Source: Aureibaculum marinum
Lineage (GTDB): Bacteria; Bacteroidota; Bacteroidia; Flavobacteriales; Flavobacteriaceae
DNA: 64,000 nucleotides
Direction: 5' to 3'
NCBI RefSeq assembly: GCF_003813905.1
Contig: NZ_RPFJ01000074.1
Location: forward strand, 1 to 64,000
Position numbers and translations under genes: made by a program. Position 1 is the stretch's first letter. Each line of letters starts with the position of its first letter. Shown in pieces: positions 19,222 through 28,754 of the stretch. A model generated the notes under the pieces. That model made no database searches. It was not told where the DNA came from and worked only from the letters and a program-made list of their open reading frames with translations.

Positions 19222-19989
19222 TTACTTTATACACACTGGCAATATCTCATCTTTCATCAAACGGTATTTATCTATTTGTTCTGTAGATAATTTTTCTGAA
19301 TAATTAATTTCTTTTACTCCAAACCCAACAGCTCTTAATCGATCAAAATAATCACTTCCATAAACGCGAACGTGATCATATTGTCCAAAATGTTTAGCTC
19401 GTTCTTCAGGAGAGGTAATACTGAAATCTTCATAAGTAGTTTTACGTGAATAATCTTGTGGAATTTGAAATATTCCCATTCCTCCAGGTTTTAATACTCT
19501 ATAGAGTTCTTGCATTGCCTTTTTATCGTCTTGGATGTGTTCTAAGACATGATTGCATAATATGACATCAAAACTATCATTGTCAAAAGGAAGATCGCAG
19601 ATATCAGCTTTAACATCAACAATAGGCGAGTAGAGGTCTGCCGTGATAAGCTCTATATGTTTTAATTTTTTAAAACGTTTTAAAAAGCATTGTTCAGGTG
19701 CCATGTGCAACACCTTTTTAGGTTTTGAATTGTCAAAAAAATCCGTTTCGTTTTGCAAATATAACCAGAGAAGTCTATGACGTTCTAAAGATAGTGTACT
19801 TGGTGAAAGTACATTAGGGCGTTGAGTGCCATATCCGTAAGGCAAAAATTTTCTAAAACTTTTGCCGTCTATAGGATCTGTATAAGTTGAACCTTTTAAA
19901 TAAAGAGCAAATAAAGGACGAACCCAATAGCTTATTTTAATTAATATGGGTCTGGGAATAGTGTTGAGTATATATTTAAAAAGTTGCAA
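19222..19989 (-). CDS. Class I SAM-dependent methyltransferase
   Basis: The 255-residue protein has a type 11 methyltransferase core: a SAM-binding segment around VLHMAPEQCF (about 92), an acidic loop TADLYS, then FDVILCNHVLEHI and LKPGGMGIFQIPQ. The substrate is unknown. The start is TTG at 19989; the hydrophobic N-terminus before the core suggests membrane association. It is convergent with batE and on the same strand as map, about 100 bases downstream of it. Confidence 0.85.
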   Translation of the reverse strand: MQLFKYILNTIPRPILIKISYWVRPLFALYLKGSTYTDPIDGKSFRKFLPYGYGTQRPNVLSPSTLSLERHRLLWLYLQNETDFFDNSKPKKVLHMAPEQCFLKRFKKLKHIELITADLYSPIVDVKADICDLPFDNDSFDVILCNHVLEHIQDDKKAMQELYRVLKPGGMGIFQIPQDYSRKTTYEDFSITSPEERAKHFGQYDHVRVYGSDYFDRLRAVGFGVKEINYSEKLSTEQIDKYRLMKDEILPVCIK

Positions 19990-20090
19990 TATCGGTCAGG
20001 TTCTAAAACTATTTTAGTTTTTTACTAGTAAATCAATTTTATTTATTTGCTAGGTTAATACGACTAGCAACAATAGACAATTTTTTACAA

Positions 20091-20909
20091 TTAATCTACT
20101 AAATTCTTAGCTCTAAACTCGTCTTCTTCATCACTTTCAATACCTAAAGCTTCATAAATATATTTAAATGTAGAAAGTAATTCAGGTTTTCCATCAATAA
20201 TGGCAACATCATGTTCAAAATGTGCAGAGGGTTGTCCGTCTCTAGTCAATATTGTCCAACCATCTTTAAGTTGCTTAATTCTGTGAGTTCCCATATTAAT
20301 CATAGGCTCAATAGCTACGGTCATTCCTTCCTTAAATTTTTTTCCTCTACCTCGTTTTCCATAGTTTGGCATTTCAGGACCTTCATGCATTTTTTTCCCT
20401 AAACCATGACCTACAAGTTCGCGTACTACACCATAACCATGGTTTTCGCAATAGGTTTGAATTGCATAACCAACATCTCCAACCCGATTGCCTGCTCTAA
20501 ACTGACGAATACCAATATATAGACTTTCTTTAGTAACTTTTAATAGCTTTTTTATGTCGTCACTAACTTCACCAACTTCAAAAGTATATGCATGGTCTCC
20601 ATAAAATTCATTTTTTAAGGCACCACAATCTATAGAGATAATGTCTCCTTCTTTTAAAGGTTCATTTGTTGGAAATCCGTGAACTACTTGTGCATTAGGA
20701 CTCATACATAAGGTGTTTGGAAAATCATAAAGTCCTAAAAAACCAGGAATAGCTCCATGGTCTCTAATAAATTCTTCTGCTAATTTATCTAATTGTAAAG
20801 TGGTAACGCCAGGCTTAACTTCTTTGGCTAACATGCCTAATGTTTTAGAAACAATTAATGCACTTTCTCGCATCAATTCAATTTCTTCTCTGGTTTTTAT
20901 TTTAATCAT
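20091..20909 (-). CDS. map: Type I methionine aminopeptidase
   Basis: MetAP removes the initiator methionine from new proteins in the cytoplasm. All five metal ligands are visible: D94 (IDCGA), D105 (GDHAYTF), H168 (GHGLG), E201 (IEPM) and E232 (FEHDV). The 272 residues include a short acidic C-terminal extension of about 20 residues beyond the usual end. The start is ATG at 20909, preceded by a good -7 box at 20927-20934. Confidence 0.95.
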   Translation of the reverse strand: MIKIKTREEIELMRESALIVSKTLGMLAKEVKPGVTTLQLDKLAEEFIRDHGAIPGFLGLYDFPNTLCMSPNAQVVHGFPTNEPLKEGDIISIDCGALKNEFYGDHAYTFEVGEVSDDIKKLLKVTKESLYIGIRQFRAGNRVGDVGYAIQTYCENHGYGVVRELVGHGLGKKMHEGPEMPNYGKRGRGKKFKEGMTVAIEPMINMGTHRIKQLKDGWTILTRDGQPSAHFEHDVAIIDGKPELLSTFKYIYEALGIESDEEDEFRAKNLVD

Positions 20910-20926
20910 TATATAAGTATAAAGTG

Positions 20927-20934
20927 CAAAGGTA
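20927..20934 (-). promoter_or_regulatory. -7 box TACCTTTG for map
   Basis: TACCTTTG on the minus strand matches TAnnTTTG and is followed by GCAC. A T-rich element lies about 19 bases upstream. The ATG of map is 17 bases downstream of the box. Confidence 0.6.
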
Positions 20935-21027
20935 AATTAAAAAATAGAATGTAAAAAGACATAAGATACTCTATTCTTTTATCTGTTTAAAAGAATAACG
21001 TATAATCAGTAAAATAATAGCATCTAT

Positions 21028-21432
21028 TTAAAATCTCCAAAAGCTTTTTTTCTTCTTTTTTGGCACTTTGGCATCAGGGTTGTTTTTAATTATTTTGTAG
21101 ATTTCGCCCCAGCCTAACATACCTCCGATATTTCTATCATCAATAAATAAGTCGGCATTTATTTTACGACTTACTTTTCCTTGAAATTTTTCTTCTGGGT
21201 AATTTTTGTTAACCGCATAAAACTTTATACCATTCTCTTCACAAAAGTCAACAGCTTCTTGAAGACGTTCTCCATAACGATAAGTCCAGAGTATCAATCT
21301 ATGTCCATCTTTTTGTAATTCTTTTAAGGTTTCAATAGCAAACATTTTTGGCTTCCCTATTTTCGGGTAAGCATCTTCTACTATTGTACCGTCAAAGTCA
21401 ACTGCAATTATTAGAGGATCCTTTGGTATCAT
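21028..21432 (-). CDS. Small HAD-superfamily hydrolase
   Basis: The 134-residue protein carries the HAD catalytic motif DFDGT (nucleophile D12, acid/base D14) and a distal FIDDRNIGG motif (D98, D99). The size fits the compact cap-less phosphatases or hydrolases common in Bacteroidota. The C-terminus is a basic KKKKKSFWRF tail. The substrate is unknown. It has its own -7 box (21454-21461) and is flanked by map and a thioredoxin-like gene on the same strand. Confidence 0.85.
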   Translation of the reverse strand: MIPKDPLIIAVDFDGTIVEDAYPKIGKPKMFAIETLKELQKDGHRLILWTYRYGERLQEAVDFCEENGIKFYAVNKNYPEEKFQGKVSRKINADLFIDDRNIGGMLGWGEIYKIIKNNPDAKVPKKKKKSFWRF

Positions 21433-21453
21433 TTAAAATTATTAAAGTTTGTG

Positions 21454-21461
21454 CAAATCTA
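21454..21461 (-). promoter_or_regulatory. -7 box TAGATTTG for the HAD hydrolase
   Basis: TAGATTTG on the minus strand fits TAnnTTTG and is followed by GCAC, as at map, the TonB receptor and the Suf operon. It lies 22 bases before the ATG. Confidence 0.55.
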
Positions 21462-21530
21462 AAACAATATTATTTGATATAAAAACAAAACTAAAACATG
21501 CTGTTTTTTAATGTGTTATAGTATTTTGAA

Positions 21531-22058
21531 CTAACTTCTGTCGTATGAATGTTTATAAGGTTCTTCTTTTAATATTTTTAAGATATCTTTTTCTAAACTT
21601 TCTTTGGCATATTCTACATACCTTCCTATTTCTTTTCCTTTTTTATAAAAAATAAAGGTAGGCACTCTAATAATATTTAGCCCTTCTTGAAGATTGTCTG
21701 TTGTTTTTTTTCTATAATCAACTGCAATCATTACTAAATTGTTCTCGTTTAGCCCAGCTTCATTCATTAATTTAAAAAAATGGGGAACTTCGCGTCTGCT
21801 ATCCGCACACCAAGTCCCCATAAATGCTTTTATAGTTACACCTTTCAGATGTTTTTTTATTTTTTTAACTATTGTTTCATCTGGTTTATAACTGTCATAA
21901 TTTCTATTGAACCAATTTGCGTAAGGTTTTTGTTTAAAAGTACTTTGTGTAATAATACCTTCTAAATAATTTGGTTTAGAAATAGTTACTTTTTGTTGTG
22001 CAATAGCATTTAAATTAAAGGTAAAAATGCAAACAACAATAAAAATTATTTTCTTCAT
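21531..22058 (-). CDS. Secreted thioredoxin-fold protein with a single active-site Cys
   Basis: The 175-residue protein has a signal peptide (ending NAIAQ) and a thioredoxin fold: the redox loop WCADS (W83, C84, S87) and the cis-proline segment RVPTF (P133). The second cysteine of the usual CxxC is a serine, so it cannot act as an ordinary dithiol reductase. It may form mixed disulfides, work with another thiol or have a non-redox role. It lies 9 bases downstream of gpmI and is probably co-transcribed. Confidence 0.8.
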   Translation of the reverse strand: MKKIIFIVVCIFTFNLNAIAQQKVTISKPNYLEGIITQSTFKQKPYANWFNRNYDSYKPDETIVKKIKKHLKGVTIKAFMGTWCADSRREVPHFFKLMNEAGLNENNLVMIAVDYRKKTTDNLQEGLNIIRVPTFIFYKKGKEIGRYVEYAKESLEKDILKILKEEPYKHSYDRS

Positions 22059-22067
22059 TTACTAGGT

Positions 22068-23582
22068 TTAAACTAATGATTCTCTATCCATTACTTCTGG
22101 TTTTTCGATACCTATCAATTTTAAAACGGTAGGAGCAATATCTGCTAAAATACCATCTTTAACGGATTTAATATCTTTATCAACTACTATAATTGGAACA
22201 GGATTAGTAGTATGAGCTGTGTTTGGAGAGCCATCTTCATTAATCATAGTTTCACTATTTCCATGATCTGCAATAATAATGGCAGTATAATTATTCTTTA
22301 AAACACTTTCAATAATTTGTCCTGTACATTTATCAACTGTTTCGGCAGCTTTAATTGCTGCAGACATAACACCGGTATGACCTACCATATCTGTGTTAGC
22401 AAAATTTAAACAGATAAAATCAGCTTCTTGTTTATCTAATTCAGGTAAAATTGCAGCAGTAATATCATTTGCACTCATTTCAGGTTGCAAATCATAAGTA
22501 GCTACTTTTGGCGATGGACACATTAATCGTTTTTCACCAACAAATTCATCTTCTCTACCTCCTGAAAAGAAAAATGTAACATGAGGATATTTTTCTGTTT
22601 CTGCTATTCTTATTTGTTTTTTATTATTTTGTTCTAATACTTCCCCTAGAGTATTTGACAAATCTTCTTTATTGTAAATGACATGAACATTTTTGAATTT
22701 ATCATCATAATTGGTCATTGTTACATAATAAAGATTTAGCTTTTTCATATTATATTCAGGAAAATCTTTTTGTGACAATGCTTCTGTTATCTGTCTTCCT
22801 CGGTCTGTTCTAAAATTAAATAGAATAACAACATCATCTTCATTAATGGTAGCAATTGGTTGCTCATTAGTATCAACCATAACTATTGGGTTAATAAACT
22901 CATCAGTAACACCTTCATCATAATTTTCTTGGATAGCCTCCACTGCATTGTGCGATTTTTTACCAATACCGTTAACCATGGCATCGTAAGCTAGTTTAAC
23001 TCGTTCCCATCGTTTGTCTCTATCCATACCATAATATCTACCAATAATTGATGCCAATTGGGCATTGTTTTTTGATAGATGATTGTTTAAATCTCCAATA
23101 AATTCTTTACCAGAATGAGGATCTACATCTCTACCATCTGTAAAAGCATGGACGTAAGAGTGTAATCCAAATTTATTAGCAGCGGTAACTAGACCTTTAA
23201 CATGATTTATGTGAGAGTGAACACCACCATCAGAAACCAATCCTACAAAATGTACATTTTTATTATTTTGTTTTGCATAGGTAAAGGCTTTTTTAAGTTC
23301 TTCTTCATCTGCCATTGTTCCATTTTCTACAGCTTTATTTATTTTAACCAAATCTTGATACACAATACGTCCTGCTCCTAAATTCATATGACCAACTTCA
23401 CTGTTTCCCATTTGCCCTTCTGGTAAACCAACATTTAACCCATCAGTTCTTAAGCTAGCATGAGGATATTTTTTTAAAAGTGAATCTATAAAAGGTGTAT
23501 TTGCTTGTGCTATTGCTGATACTTCAGGATTTTGAGTATTACCCCATCCATCAAGGATAATTAAAATGACTTTCTTGTTCAT
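22068..23582 (-). CDS. gpmI: 2,3-bisphosphoglycerate-independent phosphoglycerate mutase
   Basis: GpmI interconverts 3-phosphoglycerate and 2-phosphoglycerate in glycolysis using two metal ions. The 504 residues match the family. The N-terminal metal site is LDGWG and the catalytic serine is S61 in GQMGNSEVGH. Further motifs are AFTDGRDVDP, IGRYYGMDRDKRWERV, NFANTDMVGHTG and IIADHGN. ATG start at 23582; a -7 box lies 55 bases upstream. The thioredoxin-like gene follows closely. Confidence 0.95.
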   Translation of the reverse strand: MNKKVILIILDGWGNTQNPEVSAIAQANTPFIDSLLKKYPHASLRTDGLNVGLPEGQMGNSEVGHMNLGAGRIVYQDLVKINKAVENGTMADEEELKKAFTYAKQNNKNVHFVGLVSDGGVHSHINHVKGLVTAANKFGLHSYVHAFTDGRDVDPHSGKEFIGDLNNHLSKNNAQLASIIGRYYGMDRDKRWERVKLAYDAMVNGIGKKSHNAVEAIQENYDEGVTDEFINPIVMVDTNEQPIATINEDDVVILFNFRTDRGRQITEALSQKDFPEYNMKKLNLYYVTMTNYDDKFKNVHVIYNKEDLSNTLGEVLEQNNKKQIRIAETEKYPHVTFFFSGGREDEFVGEKRLMCPSPKVATYDLQPEMSANDITAAILPELDKQEADFICLNFANTDMVGHTGVMSAAIKAAETVDKCTGQIIESVLKNNYTAIIIADHGNSETMINEDGSPNTAHTTNPVPIIVVDKDIKSVKDGILADIAPTVLKLIGIEKPEVMDRESLV

Positions 23583-23636
23583 GATATCTAAAATTTAGTT
23601 TAGAACTGGTTTAAATCAGTTCATTAAAATGAACTA

Positions 23637-23644
23637 CAAATTTA
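23637..23644 (-). promoter_or_regulatory. -7 box TAAATTTG for gpmI
   Basis: TAAATTTG on the minus strand matches TAnnTTTG. No clear -33 element is seen at the usual distance. Confidence 0.45.
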
Positions 23645-23833
23645 AGTATTTTTCAAGGGAAATAAGTACAAGTAGCCAATTAATAACAATAACGTTATAG
23701 TTAATTTAACACTATATTAAAAGTGCTAACATTTTTTTAAGAAACGGTTAAACTTTGGTTAATTAGAAACAAATAAAGTAACGAAATGGAGAATGACGTC
23801 GTCTTTATTATGTAACTTAAAACTAAATATATT

Positions 23834-24289
23834 ATGAAAAATTTAATTTTATTATCAGCACTTGTTCTTGGATTAACAGCAAATGCTAATCCTATCAAAG
23901 ATACTACTAAAAACGTTAATTCTGAAAAGTATCGAACTCATATTAAAACAAACAATATGGATTTGAATATTGTTTATAGTACCAATGTAGACGCTTTTTG
24001 TAAATTAATTACTACAGGAGATTATAAAGCTGTAAAAAGTATGATAGAGGCAGGGGTTGATATTGATAAAAAATCTGTAGGAATGACACCATTAATGTAT
24101 GCCGCTAGGTATAATAGAGTTGATGTTGTAAAATTATTAATTGCTAACGGAGCCAATTTAAAAGCTAAATCTGATAAAGGATACACAGCCTTAAAATACG
24201 CTAAAATATCAAAGGCACATGATACTTATAAAATTATTGAAGAGGCTTTAAAATCTCAAAAAGCTGAGAGAAAGGCAAAACGAAAATAG
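23834..24289 (+). CDS. Small secreted ankyrin-repeat protein
   Basis: The 151-residue protein has a signal peptide (ending TANANP) and about two to three ankyrin repeats, clear in GMTPLMYAARYNRVDVVKLL. A basic, Lys-rich C-terminus follows. It probably binds a partner in the periplasm. It stands alone on the plus strand with a strong terminator at 24329-24358. About 80 bases upstream lies AAGAAACGGTTAAAC (23739-23753), which also precedes batB. Confidence 0.8.
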   Translation: MKNLILLSALVLGLTANANPIKDTTKNVNSEKYRTHIKTNNMDLNIVYSTNVDAFCKLITTGDYKAVKSMIEAGVDIDKKSVGMTPLMYAARYNRVDVVKLLIANGANLKAKSDKGYTALKYAKISKAHDTYKIIEEALKSQKAERKAKRK

Positions 24290-24328
24290 ATTTCAGTTAT
24301 TCTTAACTCGTTAAAATAGACTTCTTTT

Positions 24329-24358
24329 AAGCGAAATGGTATCATTTCGCTTTTTTTT
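24329..24358 (+). terminator. Intrinsic terminator of the small ankyrin gene
   Basis: AAGCGAAATG and CATTTCGCTT form a perfect 10-base stem around GTAT and are followed by a run of T residues, a classical Rho-independent terminator. It lies 40 bases after the stop codon and may also serve the convergent M48 gene. Confidence 0.9.
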
Positions 24359-24433
24359 GTTTTATACGTTTTAATTTTAATAGGAATTAGAGTTGTGGCT
24401 TAATGCTATTTTTAGCACTCTAAAGCCCATAAT

Positions 24434-25207
24434 TTATTTTCTATACTTTTCAATAGCTTCTTTAATTTTCTCCATTCTATTTTCAGGATCTGGATGTGTA
24501 CTTTGCATTTCAGGTACTTTATTTGGTCCAGCAGCTTCTTTTAAAATTTCCATAACGCCTATCATTTCTTCAGGTTGATAGCCAGCATCTAACATAAATT
24601 TAACTCCTAGCTCATCACTTTCTAGTTCATCACCACGTTCATATTTCATGTTAATAACATTGCCAATCATAGCAGCCATTTGTCCTGTACCATCACCACC
24701 GCCAACTAAAACACCAGAAATTATTCCTTGGGTTAATCCTTGTTTGGCAATTCGTTCTGCAGAATGTCTACCTACAACATGACCTATTTCATGACCTAAA
24801 ACGCCAGCCAATTGATCTTCGTTTTGTAATCTTGAGTACAAGGCATAGGTTATAAAAATTTGTCCACCTGGCAATGCAAAAGCATTGATGGTTTCAGGGT
24901 CTCGCAACAGATGAAAATCAAAATTATAAGGAGTTTCTTTTGCAATACTGCTATTTACTAATGTATTTCCTACTCTATCTACTATATTTTGATCTTTTTG
25001 ACTAGGATGTAGCCCACCATATTGTTCTGTTAATTGTGGAAAACTTTCTAAGCCTAATGTAATTTCTTGTTCGGTAGTTAAAGCAATACTTTGTTTTTTT
25101 CCTGTATAAGGATTTGTTTCACGTTTTGAGTAGTAATTAAATAGGGTAAACAAAATAATACCAGCTCCAATAAGCAATCTAATTTTAAATCCACTTCTAC
25201 CTCTCAT
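24434..25207 (-). CDS. M48 family zinc metalloprotease
   Basis: The 257-residue protein has an N-terminal membrane anchor (about 8-24) and a peptidase M48 domain with the zinc motif HEIGH (139-143) and a downstream glutamate in ELESDELG. The family includes envelope quality-control proteases such as YcaL and LoiP. It probably acts on periplasmic or membrane proteins. ATG start at 25207. It is divergent from the hydroxylase gene and convergent with the ankyrin gene. Confidence 0.9.
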   Translation of the reverse strand: MRGRSGFKIRLLIGAGIILFTLFNYYSKRETNPYTGKKQSIALTTEQEITLGLESFPQLTEQYGGLHPSQKDQNIVDRVGNTLVNSSIAKETPYNFDFHLLRDPETINAFALPGGQIFITYALYSRLQNEDQLAGVLGHEIGHVVGRHSAERIAKQGLTQGIISGVLVGGGDGTGQMAAMIGNVINMKYERGDELESDELGVKFMLDAGYQPEEMIGVMEILKEAAGPNKVPEMQSTHPDPENRMEKIKEAIEKYRK

Positions 25208-25319
25208 AATAATTAACTTTTATTTTGTCGGACTAAAGATACAATTAATTTAAAAAGCGATTTAAATTATACATTCTAAAAATGATTAACTTTACGGGAG
25301 AAAATTAGTTATGTGAGTA

Positions 25320-27077
25320 ATGAACTTTAAGTCCAACAAAATAATTGCAAGACTACCCAAACATTTACAAGCTTTTGTAATACGCCAACCGTATAATGAG
25401 TATACGTATCAAAATCAGGCAGTTTGGCGGTATGTAATGCGTAAAAACATTGATTATTTGGCTAAAGTTGCACATAAATCTTACATTCCTGGATTGGCAA
25501 AAGCAGGTATTTCAGTAAATACCATTCCTAGAATGCAAGGAATGAATCGTATTTTAAAAGAATTGGGTTGGGCAGCAGTTTCGGTAGATGGTTTTATTCC
25601 TCCCAATGCTTTTATGGAATTTCAAGCGTATAATACCTTAGTAATAGCCGCTGATATCAGAACAATTAATCATATAGAATATACACCAGCTCCTGATATT
25701 ATTCATGAAGCTGCTGGGCATGCCCCAATTATTGCAAATCCGGAATATGCCGAATACTTAAGGCGTTTCGGTGAAATAGGAAGCAAGGCAATTTCCTCTT
25801 CTAAAGATTATGAATTGTATGAAGCTATTCGTCATTTATCTATCATTAAAGAGAATCCAAATACAGATAAAAATGAAATAATTAAAGCTGACAAAAGGGT
25901 TGCAGAAGTTGCTAAAAGTATGACGGAGCTTAGTGAGATGGCTAAAATCAGAAATTTACATTGGTGGACGGTAGAGTATGGATTGATTGGTACCGTAGAA
26001 AATCCTAAAATTTATGGAGCAGGTTTGTTGTCATCTATTGGAGAAAGCCAATGGTGTATGAGTAAAAAAGTTAAGAAAGTACCTTATTCTATTGAAGCTG
26101 CAGATACAGATTTTGATATTACAAAACCACAACCACAATTGTTTGTAACTCCAGATTTTGCTCATTTAAGTTTGGTATTAGAAGAATATGCCAATAAAAT
26201 GGCCTTGCGTAATGGAGGATTAAAAGGAATTAAAAAATTGATAGATTCTAAAAACTTAGGAACTATTGAGTTGAGTACAGGCATTCAAATTTCAGGTAAT
26301 TTTAATGAAGTAATTGCTGATGAAAATGAAAACCCTGTTTATGTTAAAACTATTGATAAAACAGCTTTGGCTTATAAGAATAAAGAGCTGATTGGACATG
26401 GAATAACGCAACATGCAGATGGTTTCGGTTCTCCTATTGGTAAATTAAAAGGAATAAATATTGCTATAGAAGATATGTCTCCAACAGATTTGGAGGCTTA
26501 TGGTATCTATGAAGGAAAAGTAGTACATCTAAAATTTGAAGGACAAATTTCTGTATCAGGTGAGATTATTACCGGAAAACGAAATTTACAAGGTAAAATT
26601 ATTCTAATTTCTTTTAAAAATTGTACGGTAAAACATAAAGAAAATTTATTGTTTCATCCAGATTGGGGTATTTATGATATGGCTGTTGGCAAAGAAGTAA
26701 TTTCGGCTTATTCAGGAGTGGCAGATGCAGAGAATTTTGGCTTATCTTTTGAGCCTCCAAAGGAAAAAACACAAAAAATATCATATACTGAAAAGGATAA
26801 AAAATTACACGATTTATATGGTGAAGTTCGTAAAATAAGAGAAAAAGGAAAACTCAATTACATAAGATTAGAAGAAATTTTTATTATTCTAAAATTAGAA
26901 TTTCCTAATGAATGGTTATTGCCATTAGAAATTGTGGAATTGGTGTATAAAGAAAATACTCAATTTAAAAAGAACATCATTAACTATCTTGAAACCTTAG
27001 CGGGAAATAAATCCATTGCTCATTTAATAAAAGATGGGTTAACGTTGTTAGAAAAGGATATGAAAAAGATTTTGTAA
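25320..27077 (+). CDS. Aromatic amino acid hydroxylase (phenylalanine 4-monooxygenase-like) with C-terminal extension
   Basis: Residues 1-290 match the pterin-dependent, non-heme iron aromatic amino acid hydroxylases. The iron ligands are H129 and H134 in IHEAAGHAP and E219 in WWTVEYG. The likely reaction is phenylalanine to tyrosine with tetrahydropterin and oxygen. The protein has 585 residues, about twice the length of single-domain bacterial PhhA. The last 290 residues show no recognisable catalytic motif and end in helical segments. Similar long forms occur in Bacteroidota. Substrate choice (Phe, Tyr or Trp) cannot be told from sequence alone. Confidence 0.85.
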   Translation: MNFKSNKIIARLPKHLQAFVIRQPYNEYTYQNQAVWRYVMRKNIDYLAKVAHKSYIPGLAKAGISVNTIPRMQGMNRILKELGWAAVSVDGFIPPNAFMEFQAYNTLVIAADIRTINHIEYTPAPDIIHEAAGHAPIIANPEYAEYLRRFGEIGSKAISSSKDYELYEAIRHLSIIKENPNTDKNEIIKADKRVAEVAKSMTELSEMAKIRNLHWWTVEYGLIGTVENPKIYGAGLLSSIGESQWCMSKKVKKVPYSIEAADTDFDITKPQPQLFVTPDFAHLSLVLEEYANKMALRNGGLKGIKKLIDSKNLGTIELSTGIQISGNFNEVIADENENPVYVKTIDKTALAYKNKELIGHGITQHADGFGSPIGKLKGINIAIEDMSPTDLEAYGIYEGKVVHLKFEGQISVSGEIITGKRNLQGKIILISFKNCTVKHKENLLFHPDWGIYDMAVGKEVISAYSGVADAENFGLSFEPPKEKTQKISYTEKDKKLHDLYGEVRKIREKGKLNYIRLEEIFIILKLEFPNEWLLPLEIVELVYKENTQFKKNIINYLETLAGNKSIAHLIKDGLTLLEKDMKKIL

Positions 27078-27324
27078 CAAACTACACTCCTTCCTTTCTA
27101 CATAAAAAAACAAGAACTATCAGAACAATAATAGCTGCAAAGTATTATCTTTATTTTTTAGCTTTTGAAGTGTATTTTATTACGAGTTTATTGAAGGAAG
27201 AATAGTTTTATTACTTTTTTTACTAAAAAAGTAAGGATTTTCCCTACTACCAGTAATGTTAACATACATGTAATTTCTTTTAAATTTCTTAAATTGCTTG
27301 GTCTACAATGTTTAATAGCATAAG

Positions 27325-27990
27325 ATGAAGAAAGTCCTGAAAGTTTTAATTATTGAAGATCATAAGCTAATTATCAATGCTTACAAATTAATCTTAGAGA
27401 ATGCCGATGTCGATTTTAAATTTCAAATTGATGTAGCAACTAATTGTGATGAGGCATTTCATAAAATTAAGTCATGTAATGAGAAGCCAATTGATATTAT
27501 TTTTTTAGATATCCAATTACCAGCTTCTAAAGATGGACAAATTTTATCTGGAGAAAATTTAGGAGTGAAAATAAAACAATTGCTACCCAAATCTAAAATA
27601 ATAATAAATACTTCCTTAAATGACAACTATCGCCTTTATACTATTCTCAAAAATATAAAACCTATGGCTTTAATGATTAAAAGTGAAGCAGGCCCTAATG
27701 AGATTACAGAAGCAATAAAGTCCGTAATTACAGACAATTTTTACTATAGCAATTCTATATTAAAGTTATTAAACAATAATAACTATGACAATTTTGTAAT
27801 TGATAAAATTGATAGACAATTGCTTTATCAACTTTCTTTAGGTTGTCAGATAAAGGAGCTACCCAATATTTTACCTTTAGAAATGGCAGGTATCGAAAAA
27901 AGAAAAAGACACCTTAAAAGGATTTTTAACATTAAAACCAATGGCAATAAAGAATTATTGAGAATTGCCCGAGAGAGAGGTTTTATATAA
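27325..27990 (+). CDS. Response regulator with HTH-like C-terminus
   Basis: The 221-residue protein has a receiver domain with acidic residues E11 and D12 and the phosphoacceptor D62 in FLDIQLP. A C-terminal region of about 65 residues (from about 155) resembles a divergent LuxR/NarL-type DNA-binding domain. No sensor kinase is adjacent, so its partner is elsewhere. It is the first plus-strand gene before the peptide-export locus and could regulate it, but no binding site was identified. ATG start at 27325. Confidence 0.75.
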   Translation: MKKVLKVLIIEDHKLIINAYKLILENADVDFKFQIDVATNCDEAFHKIKSCNEKPIDIIFLDIQLPASKDGQILSGENLGVKIKQLLPKSKIIINTSLNDNYRLYTILKNIKPMALMIKSEAGPNEITEAIKSVITDNFYYSNSILKLLNNNNYDNFVIDKIDRQLLYQLSLGCQIKELPNILPLEMAGIEKRKRHLKRIFNIKTNGNKELLRIARERGFI

Positions 27991-28133
27991 TTGGACGGTT
28001 TTACCTTACCAATTGTATGGCTCTATTGAAATTCCTTTTTATAATTTAGCTTCAATACATTAAGTAATGTATTGGAAACCTAGTTTAAAATAATATTTCT
28101 AGTTTTCTTTTCTAAGAACATCCTTTATTGAAA

Positions 28134-28754
28134 ATGAATTACCAAAAATGGTTTTGGGTAATACCTATACTGATAATACTTGTATTTCTTTTACAATATT
28201 TTATGACCCTAAGTTATATGGAAGAGATTTATAGGTTTACTAATGAAGAAGTACGGACAGAAGCTTTGAACCAGCAAAGAAGTAGTTTTTACATGAAATT
28301 TTTACAAGAAGGGGTTTTTACCATTTTGCAATTTATTGGTTGCTTTATATGTTTAAATATAGGTTTGTTGTTTTTTAACTATAAAGTAAAAATTAAAGAG
28401 GTGTTAAAGGCTGTTACCTTGAGTTTTTTGGTAACTGTTATTGTACAAATAGTTGTTATTTGTTGGGTAAAATTTAGCAATCTAACATTTACAGTAGCCT
28501 CTTTACAAAGTATTGAAGATAAACTATATATAACCGATTATATTAATGAGCAGGATGTACCGTCTTATTTGTTAATGCCATTAGATACAATAAGTGTAAC
28601 ACATCTTGTCTTTATTTTATTATTGGCTTATGGTATAAAAACAGTAATTAAAAAGAATTACATAAAATCTTTGCTGTTTACAGCAAAAACGTATGGAGTA
28701 GGTGTTGTCATTTGGTTTGCATTTGCCATGGTAATGGAAATGAATTTTAACTAG
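28134..28754 (+). CDS. Hypothetical integral membrane protein near the peptide locus
   Basis: The protein has 206 residues from ATG at 28134; a TTG six bases upstream is less likely. It has about four membrane spans (near 8-24, 60-82, 97-118, 155-173) and a further hydrophobic C-terminus, with a short polar loop between spans. No family is recognised. It lies between the response regulator and the double-glycine peptide gene, so a role in immunity or export is possible, but no motif supports this. Confidence 0.65.
   Translation: MNYQKWFWVIPILIILVFLLQYFMTLSYMEEIYRFTNEEVRTEALNQQRSSFYMKFLQEGVFTILQFIGCFICLNIGLLFFNYKVKIKEVLKAVTLSFLVTVIVQIVVICWVKFSNLTFTVASLQSIEDKLYITDYINEQDVPSYLLMPLDTISVTHLVFILLLAYGIKTVIKKNYIKSLLFTAKTYGVGVVIWFAFAMVMEMNFN

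Noticed and set aside
27078-27324. Terminator or RNA gene after the hydroxylase
   Set aside because: CCTTCCTTTCT and a later GAAGGAAGAA are complementary in part but about 90 bases apart; no compact hairpin or tRNA fold was seen.
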